Under the pieces are notes generated by a model. It worked only from the letters and a program-made list of their open reading frames with translations, made no database searches and was not told the origin of the DNA. A stretch of 64,000 bases of DNA, taken from an uncultured Lachnospiraceae bacterium (GTDB lineage Bacteria > Bacillota > Clostridia > Lachnospirales > Lachnospiraceae). Where the stretch lies: contig CABSEG010000006.1 in assembly GCA_902476645.1 (NCBI GenBank), positions 1 to 64,000 of the forward strand, given 5' to 3'. Below, piece by piece: positions 63,631 to 64,000 of this stretch; position 1 is the stretch's first letter; each line of letters starts with the position of its first letter. The position numbers and the translations under genes were made by a program.

Positions 63631-64000
63631 GATAAAAATTCCTTGAGCACCTCCCTTATAATCCGTTCCTGCTCCTCTGGATCCATCTGTTTTAAAATCT
63701 GAGCTTTGCGCTCCCTTTCCCCGTCAGAAGAGGCCGCAGACTCACTGATACCTTCTTTTAGTCTGGCCAGATTTTCCTTTAGCTCCAGCTTGTCCTTTTG
63801 TGCCTGAGTAGCAGTCGCCTTTGCCCGTTTTCTCTTGGACAGCCCCTTTGTTTTTTGTGGGCTGACTGGCGAATTGGAACTTTCTGCCCCAGAGGCAACG
63901 GTGGCCAGAGGGGTTGCCTTTCCCTCCGCTCCGGTGCGAAAGGCCTGCTGATCCTCCACATGGTAATTCCTGGGTACCCCTGTATTGCAAAGGAGGTTTT
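63627..64000 (-). CDS. C-terminal part of an unrecognised protein (5' end beyond window)
   Basis: The last 123 codons or so of a minus-strand gene whose frame is open to the window edge (beginning NLLCNTGVPRNYHV). The visible part is Ser/Ala-rich and likely disordered (about 15-40), then basic (KTKGLSKRKRAKA), ending in a charged helical stretch (KDKLELKENLARLKEG; PEEQERIIREVLKEFL). No domain is recognised. A GTG at 63959 could be read as a start but has no ribosome site. Confidence 0.6.
   Translation of the reverse strand, partial: NLLCNTGVPRNYHVEDQQAFRTGAEGKATPLATVASGAESSNSPVSPQKTKGLSKRKRAKATATQAQKDKLELKENLARLKEGISESAASSDGERERKAQILKQMDPEEQERIIREVLKEFLS

Noticed and set aside
1..64000. CRISPR arrays, insertion sequences, rRNA or tRNA genes, prophage
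   Set aside because: No regularly spaced repeats, transposase or phage genes, or RNA gene signatures were seen on either strand.

Overview
The window is a chromosomal stretch from a low-to-mid GC, Gram-positive, anaerobic gut-type Clostridia; Lachnospiraceae is the best fit. The reasons are inference from gene content: an rpsF-ssb-rpsR operon, DUF951, a QueT queuosine-precursor transporter, a CBS/DRTGG-type family II pyrophosphatase, YwmB beside the ATP synthase operon, a BspA/LRR-type secretome, large modular glycosidases, and strong AAGGAGG ribosome binding sites almost everywhere. I see no rRNA, tRNA, CRISPR array, insertion sequence or prophage.

Layout. 0-1 kb: rpsF-ssb-rpsR (rpsR runs off the left edge). 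1.1-5.3 kb: a MarR regulator with a heterodimeric ABC exporter, operator visible. 5.4-6.8 kb: a divergent Na+-dependent (NSS) transporter. 6.9-11.6 kb: a secreted two-catalytic-domain GH43-type enzyme with a BspA-like leucine-rich tail. 12.0-17.2 kb: asnS followed on the same strand by a VanR/VanS-like two-component system, class B sortase, sirtuin and DUF951. 17.3-19.9 kb: a DUF1287 protein, queT with a structured leader, and a DUF368 (PopT-type) lipid carrier transporter. 20.1-21.9 kb: two decaying genes, an LRR protein and an AraC regulator. 22.0-24.6 kb: an ECF sigma factor with a membrane-anchored beta-propeller partner. 24.6-28.3 kb: a large membrane-anchored protein and an SAM methyltransferase. 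28.6-35.0 kb: a 2123-residue secreted GH2 enzyme ending in a dockerin. 35.1-43.3 kb: the complete F1Fo ATP synthase operon (atpI-B-E-F-H-A-G-D-C) followed by ywmB and an unknown gene. 43.4-47.4 kb: cdd-pdp-ppaC-flavin reductase. 47.6-50.5 kb: an S1-domain protein and an HTH-aminotransferase fusion. 50.6-54.7 kb: a second GH2 enzyme with an LRR tail. 55-59 kb: a small helical protein, cobO/btuR, an orphan PTS EIIC, a serine hydrolase and a small unknown gene. 59.1-60.3 kb: an intact LRR protein, followed by an AT-rich empty stretch. 61.2-63.5 kb: pgi and a D-2-hydroxyacid dehydrogenase. At the right edge lies the C-terminal part of an unknown gene.

How it fits together. The cell appears to use sodium: the ATP synthase c subunit carries the full Na+-ligand signature (Q32, V63, E65, T66, T67, Y70), and an NSS Na+ symporter lies nearby. 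Three very large secreted glycosidases point to growth on complex host or plant glycans. Two of them share the same C-terminal LRR module and the third carries a dockerin, so more than one surface-retention strategy is present. Regulation is unusually readable: consensus promoters, a MarR operator, a possible ECF autoregulatory promoter, a repeated TTGAAC operator in front of the HTH-aminotransferase and a structured queT leader can all be located.
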